A DNA stretch of 64,000 nt from Agaricus subrufescens (Eukaryota; Basidiomycota; Agaricomycetes; Agaricales; Agaricaceae): NCBI GenBank assembly GCA_029945375.1, contig CM057061.1, forward strand, positions 1 through 64,000, read 5' to 3'. The position numbers and the translations under genes are program-made. This document shows positions 1-11,132 of the stretch, piece by piece. The notes below the pieces were generated by a model that saw nothing but the letters and a program-made list of their open reading frames with translations, was not told where the DNA came from and made no database searches. Within the stretch, counting starts at the first letter, position 1, and the number at the start of each line of letters is the position of its first letter.

Positions 1-1623
1 GTCCCAATAGTGGGACAGCAAAATCAATCACCTTGGGTGCCACAGCCTTGGTCAGAATGTCGGCCACTTGCTGATCAGTAGAAACATAGAGGAGATCAAT
101 CATTCCTTCTTCTACAGCCTCCCGGAGCCAGTAGAACCAAAGATCCAGGTGTTTCATGCACCTGTGGTGCTCAGGATTCTTTGCTACACTGATTCCAGAC
201 TTGTTATCAACAAATAAAGTCGAAGCAAGTGTCTGGGGGTAGCCAAACTCGCTGAGAATGTTCCTGGTCCACTTGATCTCCTTTCCAGCCTCAACTGCAG
301 CCACAAACTTGGCCTCAGTGCTCGAGAGAGTCACAAAGGGCTGACGCTTTGAGGACCAGCCTACAGCAGCACCAGAGACAATGGTCACATATCCACCTGT
401 AGCTTGACCTGTGGCCTTGCAGCTGCCGTGAGAGGCATCGGAATAGGGAGTAAACAGTTCCCCAGAGTCACCACCTCTGTAGACAAGCTGGTAGTGCAGG
501 GTGCCCTTCAAATAGCGAAGTAAATGCTTCACTGCAAGCCAATGGGCAGGAGCAGGGTTATGATTGAATCTCCCAAGGTAGGAGACAGCATAAGCGATGT
601 CGGGACGAGTCATGGTGGCCAGATACTGCAGGGCACCTACAGCAGAGAGATAAGGAACTGATTTCATCTCAGCCTGCTCCTCGAGAGAGGGCACAATGTC
701 GGAGAGCTCAGAACCTGGTGCAAGTGGGGTGGAGAGGGAGTTGGAATCATCCATATGGAATCGTTCTAGCAGCTCCTTGATGTAGTGCTCTTGTGAGAGC
801 GAAATGGTGCGCTTAGAACAGTCCTGCTTCACCTGGATACCCAGTAGTAGAGTTGTAGACCCGAGATCTCGAAGTTTGAAGTGGCTAGATAGCTCAGAGA
901 TAGCAGCAGAGACAGCAGAATCGCTTTTTGACACCAGAGTTATATCATCAATGAAGACAGGTACTATGACCTTGATGTCTCCCTTGGAATAAATGTAGAT
1001 AGAGTTGTCGGAGCAAAGCCTGGTGTAGCCAATACCTTCTAGGACACTTCTGAGCTTCTTGTTCCATTGCCTGGCAGCCTGCTTAAGGCCATAGAGCAAT
1101 TTTTGGAGCCTGAAGACCATATTAGGTCCCCCAGTGTGGTAGCCCTCTGGTTGTCTCATGTAGATCTCCTCTTCGAGTTCCCCATAGGTAAAGGCAGAAG
1201 AGATGTCGACAGAGCGCATTTTGAAGCCTTCTCTTGCAGCTAAGGCTACAATGAGGCGCAGGGAGGCAGGGTGGAATGTAGGAGCAAAAGCCTCAGTGTA
1301 ATCGAAGCCAGGACGCTGGGAGAAGCCTTTAGCAACAAGGCAAGCCCAGTAGCGCTCAATTGAGCCGTCGGCATGCCTTTTGACCTTGAATACCCATCCA
1401 GAGTTGACTACCTTCTTTCCAGGAGGCAAATCAACGAGTTCCCAGGTCCTGTTGGCCTCCAGATTGAAGATTTCAGTGTTACAAGCGTCCTGCCAGTGAG
1501 AGCGGTCAGGGGACTGCATAGCCAGCCTGTAGGAGCAAGGATCCGCATTAGAAACCGCTCCAGCAAACTCTACATCACAGAAGTCACTGTCAACCAAAAA
1601 AGCGGCCTCCTCTTCGAGTTCTG
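1..1623 (-). pseudogene. copia A reverse transcriptase and RNase H (3' end outside window)
   Basis: The antisense frame matches the 535-aa sense ORF of copy C (13420-15027) almost codon for codon. It starts in VDSDFCDVEF, runs through the reverse transcriptase with the FIDDIT active-site box (Ty1/copia usually have YVDD), and reaches RNase H and the VSTDQQVADILTKAV tail before the window edge. I saw no stop in the stretch I read through. It is called a pseudogene only because the gag, protease and integrase parts of copy A are deleted or frameshifted. The product would copy element RNA in a cytoplasmic virus-like particle. Confidence 0.82.
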
Positions 1624-2668
1624 GGTTGTCTCCAGGTAGGTCGATGTTTTTGACCCTCCACCACTCACCAGGGGGTCGTCTAACTCGATTGGTGCGCCTA
1701 GGGACTCGTGGAGGCTCAGCAGGCACAGGAGCGGTCGGAGGAGTGACAGGGAGCAGTGCAGGAGGTTGTGGAGGTGTTCTAGGTGGAGAGGGAGCGACAG
1801 GAGATGCAGGAGCAAACACAGGACCTTCAGGAGCATTCTGAGGTGCTTTAGGTTCTTCAGGAGGAATATCACTTGCAGGAGTCGAACTAGGCAGTGGAGA
1901 CGGTGCAGGGAGAGGCCAGATACCACCCCCTTCATCCTGGAGAGGTGGGAAGTCGAAATGCGACAAGGGGAGTGCTGGAGAGGGCTCTGAAGCGATAGGA
2001 GTCTCAGGAGAGCTGGGAGGGCCAGCAAATGAAGGAATAACTCGAGTTGAGCTCCAAAGGGTGCCAGGGAGTACCTTTCATCAGGTGCACCGCGCAAGAA
2101 TGGTGAACGCTTGGTGACTGGGTTGTAGACTTCCAGCCCTTGTGCCAGTAGGATAGCCTGTAGCTTACATTTTTCATAGTGAGGCTGAAGAGAATTACAT
2201 TTATCTTGCTGTATATGCACATAGGAGCTGATCCACCCCATACCAGAGGTGGAAATGTCGGGTTTTCATAAACAACGTGCTTAAAGAACCAAGGAGGGCA
2301 GTAGCAGGAAGCCTATTCCCATACATGCACCATAAGAGGAATGCATTCACCCCAGAAACTCGGGGGCAATTTCGACTCAGAGAGCATGGCTGTGATCCTT
2401 TCACCCATAGTTCTGTTAGCCCTTTCAGCTAGACCATTCTGCTGAGGCCTGTTGCAAGTAGAATGCCTCCTATCGATGCCACACTGCTCCGTGAAGGCTA
2501 GGAATGCTTTAGGCATGTATTCACCACCTTTATTGTCCTGTAGAGCGCGCATTTTCACTCCTAGTTGGTTTTCAGCCCAAGATTTGTAGATTTTGAACGC
2601 TTCAAGGCCTCGAGCTTGCTTTTCAGCAGATATACAGCCCGGAAACGCGTTGCATCATCTATAAACGC
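1570..2668 (-). pseudogene. copia A integrase core and proline-rich linker, frameshifted
   Basis: Antisense reading gives the integrase core with motifs DNKGGEYMPKAF and RPQQNGLAERANRT, the D and E parts of the DDE catalytic triad. It continues to PPSFWGEC and a degraded zone at 2240-2340. Compared with copy C there are small indels near 2070-2280, so the linker is read out of frame: a leucine-rich 223-aa ORF at 1570-2241 is the wrong frame of the Pro/Ser/Thr-rich linker. Integrase sequence stops abruptly at 2668, at a LINE boundary. It is not functional. Confidence 0.8.
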
Positions 2669-2673
2669 ATTCC

Positions 2674-3955
2674 CTTCTTGACCTCTAACCACCACCTTCC
2701 CTTTTGGGATAGGTGGGGCGAACACCTTAGTAGCTGAGATGTCCACTCCTCAGTGAAATTGTTCGAGGTGCTGAGTAGGCGGGGTCTTACTCCCTGCTGA
2801 AATCCCAGAGGCCACGTTGAATAGCGCGGTCGTCATCTGTGCTATCACTGGATGTTGTGGCAACCACCGTTGGGCAGACTGGGGTATGTTACTCCCCTAC
2901 TGTCTGACACCTGGGACGAAATCTCTTCATTCCACCCTCGCACTCATGCTTATCATGGGCGCACCTCGTCTGGACTGGCCAAAGCCCTCTGGACACCACC
3001 GCGTCGGTGCCGCTCACAGCGCCCACACTCCCTTCCTTCAACGGACGTCGGATGCGACCACATCCAACTTTTGCCGTCCCCCCCTCTTTTTCCCCATCGG
3101 ACGGTCCGATCCCTTTCCGCACCGGGCTGCGGTGTCTTCAAGAGACCCTCCCGCCATGCACCATTTTTCAGCGGCATTGCGCTGCTCGATCCCTCCCGGT
3201 CATCAATTCTCTGGCGGCCACCACTTTGCTGCGCACTTGTGCGTGGCTCCCCCTCCCTCTTCTTGGCCGGATCCTACCCTGGGTCCGTCCACCATTGGCT
3301 AGCTATTTTTGGCTGGCACCGAGTGGTTGTGTTACTCTGTGACGTGACCTCACGCTCCGGGTCTTTCGACCCAACATTCGGAAAGTCCTAAATTCCCCCG
3401 ACTTATCCATCCTGTCTCTTCCGGCTCCGGCTACTTTGTAGCTGGTTCCCTCATTCGTTCCCGGCACTCAGCTGCCCCAACATTCTCTCCCAGCCCTGGC
3501 TACTCTATGTGATGGCCAGCTCTCTACAATCTTTTCAGGCACTCAGCTGCCTTCGTCATTCTTTTCACGGGAGTGCGTTCCACTGGCACCCACCATCTGC
3601 ACTTGCTGCGCTTCGCGCGCGACTGCAACCGCCTCGTCAGAAAATCGGGGGCGTATCCGGGCTGTAACGTAGGTGTCATGTTTGCTTGAGCTAAGGCTCG
3701 CTTCGTACATTTCTCTTTACGGCCCACCATTATTGTTATTTTATGTTTTGCTTTTTTATTTTTCTCTTCGAGGCGATGCAAATTCTGCCGGGTATGTTAT
3801 ACGATTATAATGTTGTTTGGGGCTAATGTTTTATTTCGGCGACGCGTCATGGCTGCCATTTCCTTGTAGTATGCCCGGAGTATCTAACCGGATGTCGTAT
3901 AGCTACTTGTGAATAAAGGTCCACCGAGAGGTGCCATTGATAAAAAAAAAAAAAA
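2674..3955 (+). mobile_element. LINE-type retroposon copy 1 (short, no recognisable ORF1/ORF2)
   Basis: The 5' end (CTTCTTGACCTCTAACC...) matches the start of the larger copy at 4875. The 3' end matches it too: a TAGTATGC block, then GAATAAAGG, a C-rich stretch, ATTGAT and a run of 14 A. The 1.28-kb interior shows no long coherent reading frame; overlapping ORFs at 2817-3391 share no homology with ORF1. It sits between copia A gag and integrase. CGCATTCC occurs just before the 5' end (2666-2673) and 13 bases after the poly(A) run (3968-3975), which looks like the remnant of a longer target duplication whose left part was deleted with the adjoining copia sequence. Confidence 0.75.
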
Positions 3956-3956
3956 T

Positions 3957-4293
3957 AGGCATTGAATCGCATTCCAGCCTTCTTCTGACAATGTACAGCC
4001 TCCAGAGCAGCCCACATCTTGATTGGATCGTCCTGGATGCCTGCAAAATGCACCCTTTGGTCTTCTTCAACCATTAGATACAGCCAGCCAGCTGCCTTGT
4101 CAAGTTTATCCTCCCATAGTGACTGGGAAGCGGAATCCTGGGGAGTGGGGGAAGAGGGAATGGAGGGAGGACTCTGCTTGCCTGAAACAAGTCTCCATAG
4201 GCCTGAGGCTCGTAGCCAGGCCTCCATCTCGCCGGACCACGTGGCATAGTTCTCCCCATTGAGCTTAACGAACGCTGGCAAACCCAAAGCCAT
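3957..4293 (-). pseudogene. copia A gag N-terminal fragment
   Basis: Starting at the ATG at 4293, the antisense frame gives about 112 residues: FVKLNGENYATWSGEMEAWL, a tryptophan-rich region and DPIKMWAALEAVH. This is the N-terminal domain of Ty1/copia Gag (UBN2/DUF4219-like), the nucleocapsid precursor. The frame then enters the poly(T) complement of the LINE tail at 3955, giving a meaningless poly-Phe extension. The leader between ATG and LTR (4294-4426) is pyrimidine-rich on the coding strand. It is truncated. Confidence 0.82.
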
Positions 4294-4426
4294 ACGAGCA
4301 AAAATGAGGGCAGGAGAAGCGAAATAGTTTGGGGGAGGAGGGAAGGGAAAGAGTAGTTGTTGAGTTGAAGATGGTTGAAGAATGAAAAGTCAATTTGTAG
4401 GTCGTTAGAAGCTGGGGCCCATAATC

Positions 4427-4743
4427 TGTTGGAAGTAGAACGTAGAGTTCGCAGTGGCGATCCTAACGACGCTAGTATCGAGCGGATCGGATAAGAAATG
4501 AGCTAGTATTTGCACAGTTAATCTGTGGACAAGTATAAGAAGCTATAACAACAATACAAAGAGATTGCTCACCTGTGGACAAGTATAAGAAGCTAAAGAC
4601 TTCTAAGTCGTCCACAGGCAAGTTCAACATGCGCTGACTAATCTATCACGTGAGCGGAACCGTCCGCATTACTCTAAGTCGAGATATACACAAAACAAAT
4701 TGTCCAGTCATTCTAATAGCTGAATGCTTGGGGCATTCTAACA
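4427..4743 (-). repeat. 5' LTR of copia A (317 bp)
   Basis: On the antisense strand it begins TGTTAGAATGCCCC and ends CTTCCAACA (TG...CA). It is the same length as the solo LTR at 8144-8460 and clearly homologous to those at 10835 and 15049. It contains two copies of a CTTATACTTGTCCACAG repeat. It abuts copia B sequence at 4744, so copy A was inserted into, or recombined with, copy B. Confidence 0.88.
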
Positions 4744-4874
4744 AGAGAGTCCGTGAATTTGCTGGAAATGCAAGTGCCTCACATCCCTCCCCTTCCCCTT
4801 CGCTTTCTATGCCTCTACAGCTCGATGCTGACTTCCATTGGCTTGCAGACACTGGGGCCACTTCTCATATGACC
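4744..4874 (+). pseudogene. copia B protease start, cut by LINE
   Basis: The frame reads LDADFHWLADTGATSHMT, with the aspartic protease motif DTGA that processes the copia polyprotein. The same sequence is intact in copy C at 11630-11680. In B it is cut three residues after the motif by the LINE insertion, whose 15-bp target duplication spans these codons. Confidence 0.85.
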
Positions 4875-4948
4875 ATCGCTTCTTGACCTCTTACCACTAC
4901 CTTCCTGTTTTGGAAGCCTCAGTGCTAGAGCTGTACTAGGAGCAATAT

Positions 4949-6748
4949 ATGTTCTATGCTATGGATACTCGACCCGACTTCGACAATGGAGGCTGGGAGA
5001 GCAGCGACGATGAGAACTTGCCCCCCGATTTGCGTGCAATGAAGGAGGCAATGGAAGTAGAGGTGTTTGGGCTTCCACCCAAGACACCGAAAGTGAGCGG
5101 AGCTGAAAAGCTTCACTCACAACTGAAGATGAAGGGTAAGGCCGGTGGCACTGGCTTTTTCTCTTCTCCCAACCCCCCTGTCACCCCAACGCCTGGCCCT
5201 TCGCAAGCTGCAACGACTACCCCGTTGTCGTATGCGACTCAGAGCCCGAAGACTCCATTTGGTCTGCCAAGGCCCCCTGCGGCGACCTCCTCTCCTGTCC
5301 CCTCTCCGTTGGTTGGACGCTCTGTGCGTCGAGCCCACAACTCCCTCGCCGAGCAGCTCAAGGAGGCCATCAATGCTGCCAAGCAAGCTGGCCCCACTGA
5401 GAAGTTCGATGCGCTGGCAGATGAACTTCTCTGCTCACTTTGGACCATCCTCAAGGCCCCTAACCTCTCCCAGCACCAGTTCATGGGCATGGGCGGCTTC
5501 GTGCCGTTCAATGTTCAGCTTGCGCAGACTATCGCATCCGCTGGCCCCCCTCCTGAGGTCCCCACTCCCACCCCGGTCCCAGCCACGCCCCCTCCCCCCT
5601 CGGCCACGCCCACACCATGCCCTCGGTCTCCTATGGCCGAGGCCGAGGCTGACGCGGCCAAAACTACTAAGCGGCCCAAGGTAAGCCACCTGGCCCCACC
5701 TCCTAAACCCACGGCTTCTAGAAGTCGTGCTCGGCCTGCCGCGGCTGCTGCTGGCACACCTTCTAAGGCCAAGAAACAGGTCAAGTTCGCGCTCCCCTCC
5801 TCCCCCTCTGCGCCTTCTCCCGCCTCCGCCCCCGCTGTCTCCGTCAAGCGCCCCTCCAAGCGCAAGGCCAAAGGCAAACACACCGACCACGGGCTCTCTC
5901 GCTGTGGAGTCCGTATCATTCCCCCGGCTGGAACTACTGTCCGCGCCACCGATGTCACCCCGGCTATCATAGCCGAAATCAATGCCCACTTAAAGTCTGA
6001 CCTCAAGTCGACTTTCTTGGTGGAACATGCCATCGACATCAAGACCGGCCTCTTCCTAGCCGGCAACCGAGTCCCTTCTGCACCCGAGGGCAACTGTGTT
6101 CTCAAACACGTTCGCCGCCTCATCACCGTCCCCGGGATTATCCCCATCACCACTGCCCCCATCACATCGATTTCTTATCTCAAGATAATCGATGTTCCAC
6201 TTATCCCCGCCGAGTCCCGCACTTGGCTCACCACTCAACGCGCCGCCCTCCAGGCGGCTCTCGCCATCTCCCCTGTTGGCCAGCAACTTGCCCGCCACAT
6301 CGCTCATTCCCCGCGCTTCATGCGCACTTCCCGCCATGCCGACACTTGTGTCGCATGGATCGACATCACAGACGCAGTTTCTGGTAGCAATGCCAGGAAC
6401 TTTATTGGTAAGCAGGTCCTGATTGGAGGATGCAATTGTCAGATCCGGGGTGCTGCCCCTCAGCCTGGTTCCGCCCTGTGCACTCGATGCCAGCGGTAGG
6501 GCCACCACTCCAACGTATGCCGTGCTAAAGGTATACGATGCGCTCACTGCGGTGGTCCGCATTCTGCGGACAACCACAATTCCTCATGCGCCACGTCCCG
6601 TGTCGACGCCGCCATCCACCACTGTGTCAACTGTTCCGCAGCCAAGAAGAAGAAGACGACGCACTCCAGCACGGACACTTCGTGTCTGTTCTGGGAACAC
6701 CAGTTCGATCGCAACTGGCTCAAGTGCCAGTTCCCATCGAACAAGTAG
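4949..6748 (+). pseudogene. LINE ORF1 (Gag-like, zinc knuckles) with one amber codon
   Basis: A frame of about 599 codons is interrupted only by TAG at 6497-6499. It has an acidic N-terminus, a long Pro/Ser/Thr/Ala-rich low-complexity region (about residues 60-330) with basic patches, a globular part (about 330-480) and C-terminal zinc knuckles. The first knuckle reads CTRCQR-stop-GHHSNVC, a CX2CX3GHX4C array with the stop at the X position; a second, CAHCGGPHSADNH..C, follows. The stop is parsimoniously TGG to TAG. The family role is a nucleic-acid-binding Gag-like protein that coats LINE RNA. The true start could be the 4949 ATG or the in-frame ATG five codons later. Confidence 0.75.
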
Positions 6749-7134
6749 GACTTTTCGCCGGGTCTTTTGGGGCAATGGCGCACTGCCATCCCAATATTTT
6801 TTCATGCATTGATTCACTCTTTTTTTCTTATCGACAATCGTCTCGTGTATGAATACTGCTGCCAACGTGGCGTCCTAAGTTAGTTCGAACCGGATAGGGT
6901 CTGTTTCAGGCGCCGTCCCGCCTTGAAGGTTAGGACACTTATTATTTCGATTTATATGATCTTTTTTCTTTCTCTCTTCGAGCGCTTGACCACGTCGCGC
7001 AGGATACGTTTCTTCCGCCACCAATGTATAGCTTGACTCGATGTACCGAACTAGTGGCCCGGTTTTGGATACGTGTTATGACATCCGTTTCTTAGTAGTA
7101 TGCTTGGATTTGCGACCTTGTAGTAGCTACTTTG

Positions 7135-7140
7135 AATAAA
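7135..7140 (+). terminator. LINE polyadenylation signal AATAAA
   Basis: AATAAA lies 28 bases before the poly(A) tail of the LINE insertion. The same GAATAAAGG block precedes the tail of copy 1 at about 3911-3919. Confidence 0.7.
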
Positions 7141-7183
7141 GGCCGGCCGGCAGGCCCCATTGATTATAAAAAAAAAAAAAAAA

Positions 7184-10100
7184 ACTTCTCATATGACCCC
7201 ACATCGTCACTGGTTCAAGAACTACTCCCCCAATCGCATTCCCATCCGATTAGCTGATAATTCAGTTGTATACTCTGCGGGGATAGGTTCTGTGGTGTTT
7301 AAACCAGTTGTTAATGGAAAGGAGGCTAGAGCGGTCGAGTTTTTGAGGGTACTGCATGTTCCTGACCTCAGGAGTAATCTGCTGTCATGTTTATACCTTG
7401 CTCAGCACAAGGGCTTCAATATCACCATTTCTGCTCGCTCTATCGCTTTCCAGTGCAAGGGAACAACGCTTTTTACGGCCACTATTCACTCCAACAACTC
7501 TGCTGAGCTAGATGGCTCTACAATCACTTCTGAGGCCGCTTTTGCTGTTTCTACACTACCAGCTGACCTCTCCCTGTGGCATCGTTGCTTCATTCATCAC
7601 AATTATGCTGATGTGAAGTCTATGTTGAGTAAGGACCTTGTTACAGGCCTTAAACTCGATTCTAATGCTCTCCCTGACCCTATATGCTCTCCCTGCCTTG
7701 CTGGCAAGATGCATTCACTGCCATTTCCTCCCTCCCTCAATCACAATCGATCCCCTCTCGAGCTGGTGCATTCAGACCTTCACGGACTGCTCCCAGTCGC
7801 TTCCCACTCAGGCTACAAGTACTGGATCACCTTTATAGACGACGCAACACGATTCCGGGCTGTACATCTGCTTAAAAGCAAGTCAGAAGCCTTTAAAGCA
7901 TTCAAAGTCTACAAATCTTGGGCTGAAAATCAACTTGGAGTCAAAATTTGGGCTCTACAGGATGATAAAGGCGGTGAATACATGTCTAAGGCCTTCCTAA
8001 CGTTCATGGAGCAGTCTGGCATCGAAAGGAGGCATTCTACTCACAACAGGCCTCAGCAGAATGGCCTTGCAGAGAGAGCTAATAGGACTATGGGTGAAAG
8101 AATCACTGCTATGCTCTCGGAATCTCGACTTCCTGCCTCTTTCTGTTGGAAGTGGAATGTAGAGTTCGCAGTGGCGATCCTAACGACGCTAGTATCGAGT
8201 GGATTGGATAAGAAATGAGCTAGTATTAGCACAGTTAATCTGTGGACAAGTATAAGAAGCTATAACAGCAATACAAAGAGATTGCTCACCTGTGGACAAG
8301 TATAAGAAGCTAAAGACTTCTAAGTCGTCCACAGGCAAGTTCAACATGCACTGACTAATCTATCACGTGAACGGAAGCGTCCACTGTACTCTAAGTTGAG
8401 ATATACACAAAACAAATTAACCAGTCACTCTAATAACTGAATGCTTGGGGCATTCTAACACTTTCTGGGGGGAGTGTGTGTCTTCTATGGTCCATGTCTG
8501 GAATAGGCTGCCTACAGCGTCGCTCTCTGGGACTACACCCTTCCAGGCCTTCTATAAGCGAAAGCCTGATGTCTCCCACCTCCGAGTATGGGGGTGTACT
8601 GCCTATGTGCATGTACAGCGAGATAAGAGGACTTCTCTAGAGCCTCACTACGAAAAATGCGTCTTTATAGGCTATCCTGCAGGCTACAAAGGCTGGAAGT
8701 TCTACAATCCAGTCACTAAGCGTTCTGTGATCTCGGAGAGAGCTGATTTCGATGAAAGGTACTTTCCTGGGACTTCTAAAGCCCAACTTGATGCTGTTCC
8801 GTCATTTGCTGGCCCTCCCCCCTCCCCTGAGCCTCAGACTACTTCTGAGCCTTCTCCTGCACCACCAACGTCGCATTTCGGAGTGCCACCTCTCCTAGAT
8901 GAAGGGGGTGATATTAGCCCTGTCCCTGCTCGCTCTCAGCCTCCCATTCCCAGTTCTCCTGCTGTTCTTCTCGAAGAGGACACTCCTCTACCTGCTCCTC
9001 CTCCTCCTAGCCCTGCTACTCCACCTCCACAAGCTCCGATTCCGCTCCCTGTGACTCCTCCCACTGCTGGAGTGCCCCCTGAGCCTCCCAGAGTGCCACG
9101 TCGCACTGGGCGCGTTCGGAAGCCTCCTGGTGACTGGTGGAAGGTCAGGCAACCTAATCTGCCTGCTAGAGACCCAGAAGATGACGATGAAGCTGCTCTT
9201 TCAGCTGATACTGGCTTCTACGAGGTTGAGTTTGCTGGGGCTGTTTCTACAGCTGATCCTCGCACCTACAGGCTGGCTATGCAGTCCCCTGACAGGGAAC
9301 ACTGGGTCGATGCTTGTAACACCGAGATATTCAATCTCGAGGCCAACAGGACTTGGGAACTGACTGAACTGCCTCCTGGTAAGAAGGTAGTCAACTCTGG
9401 CTGGGTGTTCAAGGTCAAAAGGCATGCCGACGGCTCTATTGAGCGCTATAGGGCTCGCCTTGTTGCTAAAGGCTTCTCCCAACGTCTTGGCCTTGATTAC
9501 ACCGAGGTCTTTGCCCCTACATTTTGTCCTGCCTCTCTGAGACTCATTATAGCTCTGGCTGCTAGAGAGGGCTACAAAATGTGTTCCGTTGACATCTCCT
9601 CTGCCTTCACTTATGGGGAACTCGAGGAGGAGATCTACATGAGGCAACCAGAGGGCTATCATACTGGGGGACCTAATATGGTCTTCAGGCTCCGTAAATT
9701 GCTCTATGGCCTTAAGCAGGCTGCCAGACAGTGGAGTAAGAAGCTCTGAGGTGTTCTAGAGGGTATTGGCTACTCCAGACTTTGCTCCGACAACTCCATC
9801 TACATCTATTCCAAGGGAGACATCAAGGTCATAGTGCCTGTCTTCATTGATGACATTACCCTAGTCTCTAAAAGCGATGCAGCCATGGCCTCTGCTGTCT
9901 CTGAGCTGTCTTGGCACTTCAAACTGCGAGATCTAGGCTCTACCACACTTCTGCTGGGCATTCAGGTGAAGCAGGATCGCTCTAAGCACACCATCTCCCT
10001 CTCCCAAGAGCACTACATCAAGGAGCTGCTAGAACGATTCAATATGGATGATTCTAACTCCCTTTCCACCCCTCTACCTCCTGGATCTGAGCTCTCGGAC

Positions 10101-10808
10101 ATTGTTCCCTCACTTGAGGAGCAGGCTGAGATGAAGTCAGTTCCTTATCTCTCTGCTGTAGGCGCCCTGCAGTATCTTGCCACCATGACTCGTCCCGACA
10201 TTGCCTATGCTGTCTCTTACCTTGGGAGATTCAACCACAATCCTGCTCCTGCCCACTGGCTTGCTGTCAAGCATTTGCTTCGCTATTTGAAGGGCACACT
10301 GCACTACCAGCTTGTGTATCGAGGTAGTGACTCCGGAGAGCTGTTCACCACCTATTCTGACGCTTCCCATGGTGGCTGCAAGGCCACAGGTCAAGCTACA
10401 GGTGGTTATGTGACTCTAGTGTCTGGGGCTGCTGTAGGATGGTCCTCAAAGCGTCAGCCCTTTGTGACTCTCTCGAGCACTGAGGCTGAATTTGTTGCTG
10501 CCGTCGAGGCTGGAAAGGAGATCAAGTGGACTAGGAACATCCTGACTGAGTTTGGCTATCACCAGACACTTCCCTCAACACTTTTCGTGGATAACAAGTC
10601 TGGGATCAGTGTAGCCAGGAATCCTGAGCACCATGGGCGCATGAAACACCTAGATCTTCACTTCTATTGGCTCCGTGAGGCTGTAGAGGATGGAGTCATT
10701 GATCCCCTCTATGTGTCTACTGATCAGCAAGTTGCAGACATCCTAACTAAGGCTGTATCACTAAAGGTTGTTGACTTTGCTGTGCCGTTGTTGGGACTTG
10801 GACAGTAG
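7184..10808 (+). pseudogene. copia B pol: integrase, reverse transcriptase, RNase H
   Basis: One reading frame after removing the solo LTR. Pre-integrase zinc region at about 7560-7720 (HRCFIHHNYADVKSML, then CSPCLAGKMH); integrase core with FIDDATRF, DDKGGEYMSK and RPQQNGLAERANRT; SASFWGEC-type region broken by the LTR at 8144-8460; Pro-rich linker 8810-9110; reverse transcriptase from about 9380 with VDISSAFTYGELEEEIYMRQ and PVFIDDITL; RNase H with YSDASHGG and STEAEFVA; tail VSTDQQVADILTKAV. One in-frame TGA (9747-9749) stands where copies A and C have AGA. Otherwise nearly intact; integrase is inactivated by the LTR. Confidence 0.9.
8144..8460 (-). repeat. Solo LTR of the copia family in copia B integrase, TSD CTTTC
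   Basis: 317 bp, same length and terminal bases as the LTR at 4427-4743. It is flanked by the direct repeat CTTTC (8139-8143 and 8461-8465), the 5-bp duplication expected for copia. Removing it and one CTTTC restores the integrase codons for SFWGECVSSMVHVW seen in copy C. It arose by insertion of a full element and LTR-LTR recombination. Confidence 0.93.
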
Positions 10809-10834
10809 TATGGACTGGTTGGATCAAGGGGGTG

Positions 10835-11132
10835 TGTTAGACTGCCCCAGCAGTCTTGTGTTAGAGTGCCCCAACAGTCTTGTATATGGACTTAGAGATG
10901 GTACGACTTTCTGATCATGTGATATATTAGTAAGCACATGTTCAACTTGCCTGTGAACGCTCTAGAAGCCTTTAGCTTCTTAGACTTGTTCACAGGTGAG
11001 TATAGAGTTCTGTATATTCATAGAGAGCTTCTTAGACTTGTTCACAGGATATCTCATTTAATTCTAATCCAATTCACTCGTCACTACCACCATTAGAACC
11101 GTCTCTGCACGCGCTACGTTCTACCTCCAACA
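10835..11132 (+). repeat. 3' LTR of copia B (298 bp)
   Basis: Begins TGTTAGACTGCCCC directly after the polypurine tract AAGGGGGTG and ends CTACCTCCAACA. The first 24 bases are duplicated in tandem (second copy from 10859). It retains the paired CTTAGACTTGTTCACAGG repeats seen in the other LTRs but is clearly diverged from the 317-bp type, so B is an older subfamily or a different source copy. Confidence 0.85.

Larger units (their letters stand above)
1..4743 (-). mobile_element. Ty1/copia retrotransposon copy A (antisense, internally deleted, runs off left edge)
   Basis: Read antisense, the order is LTR (4743-4427), leader, gag N-terminus (4293-3957), a LINE-type insertion (3955-2674), integrase core remnant (2668 onward), proline-rich linker, reverse transcriptase and RNase H down to base 1. 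This is the Ty1/copia order with integrase before reverse transcriptase. It matches copies B and C in this window closely. The stretch from mid-gag through protease to the integrase core is missing, so A cannot be autonomous. The 3' LTR lies outside the window, so the target duplication cannot be checked. Confidence 0.9.
4875..7183 (+). mobile_element. ORF1-only LINE-type retroposon copy 2, with poly(A) tail and 15-bp target duplication
   Basis: Perfect target duplications ACTTCTCATATGACC flank the element (4860-4874 and 7184-7198). It ends in about 16 A at 7168-7183, with AATAAA at 7135-7140. This is the signature of target-primed reverse transcription by non-LTR elements. It has a 5' UTR (4875-4948), a gag-like ORF1 (4949-6748) and a 435-bp 3' UTR, but no endonuclease or reverse transcriptase ORF. 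It must have been moved in trans by a full-length LINE. Homologous pieces lie at 2674, 16187, 20806 and 21651. Confidence 0.85.
4744..11132 (+). mobile_element. Ty1/copia retrotransposon copy B (5' truncated, nested insertions)
   Basis: The sense element begins mid-polyprotein at 4744 (equivalent to 11555 in copy C), just upstream of protease. It continues through integrase, linker, reverse transcriptase and RNase H to a stop at 10806-10808, a purine tract ending AAGGGGGTG and a 3' LTR at 10835-11132. The protease is split by a LINE insertion (4875-7183) and the integrase by a solo LTR (8144-8460). Copy A's LTR removes everything upstream. Copy B's 3' LTR in turn adjoins the gag of copy C. 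Confidence 0.9.

Noticed and set aside
1570..2241. 223-aa leucine-rich antisense ORF
   Set aside because: It is an out-of-frame reading of the copia A proline-rich linker; copy C shows the true frame.
2817..3391. Overlapping ORFs of 111-179 aa inside the short LINE copy
   Set aside because: Several frames are open at once in C-rich DNA, none resembles ORF1, and no splice signals support them.
5117..6577. Long antisense ORFs opposite LINE ORF1
   Set aside because: They are Gly/Arg-rich shadows of the Pro/Ala-rich ORF1 frame.
7160..7200. ATG at 7160 as the start of copia B pol
   Set aside because: It lies in the LINE 3' end; the lysine run comes from the poly(A) tail.
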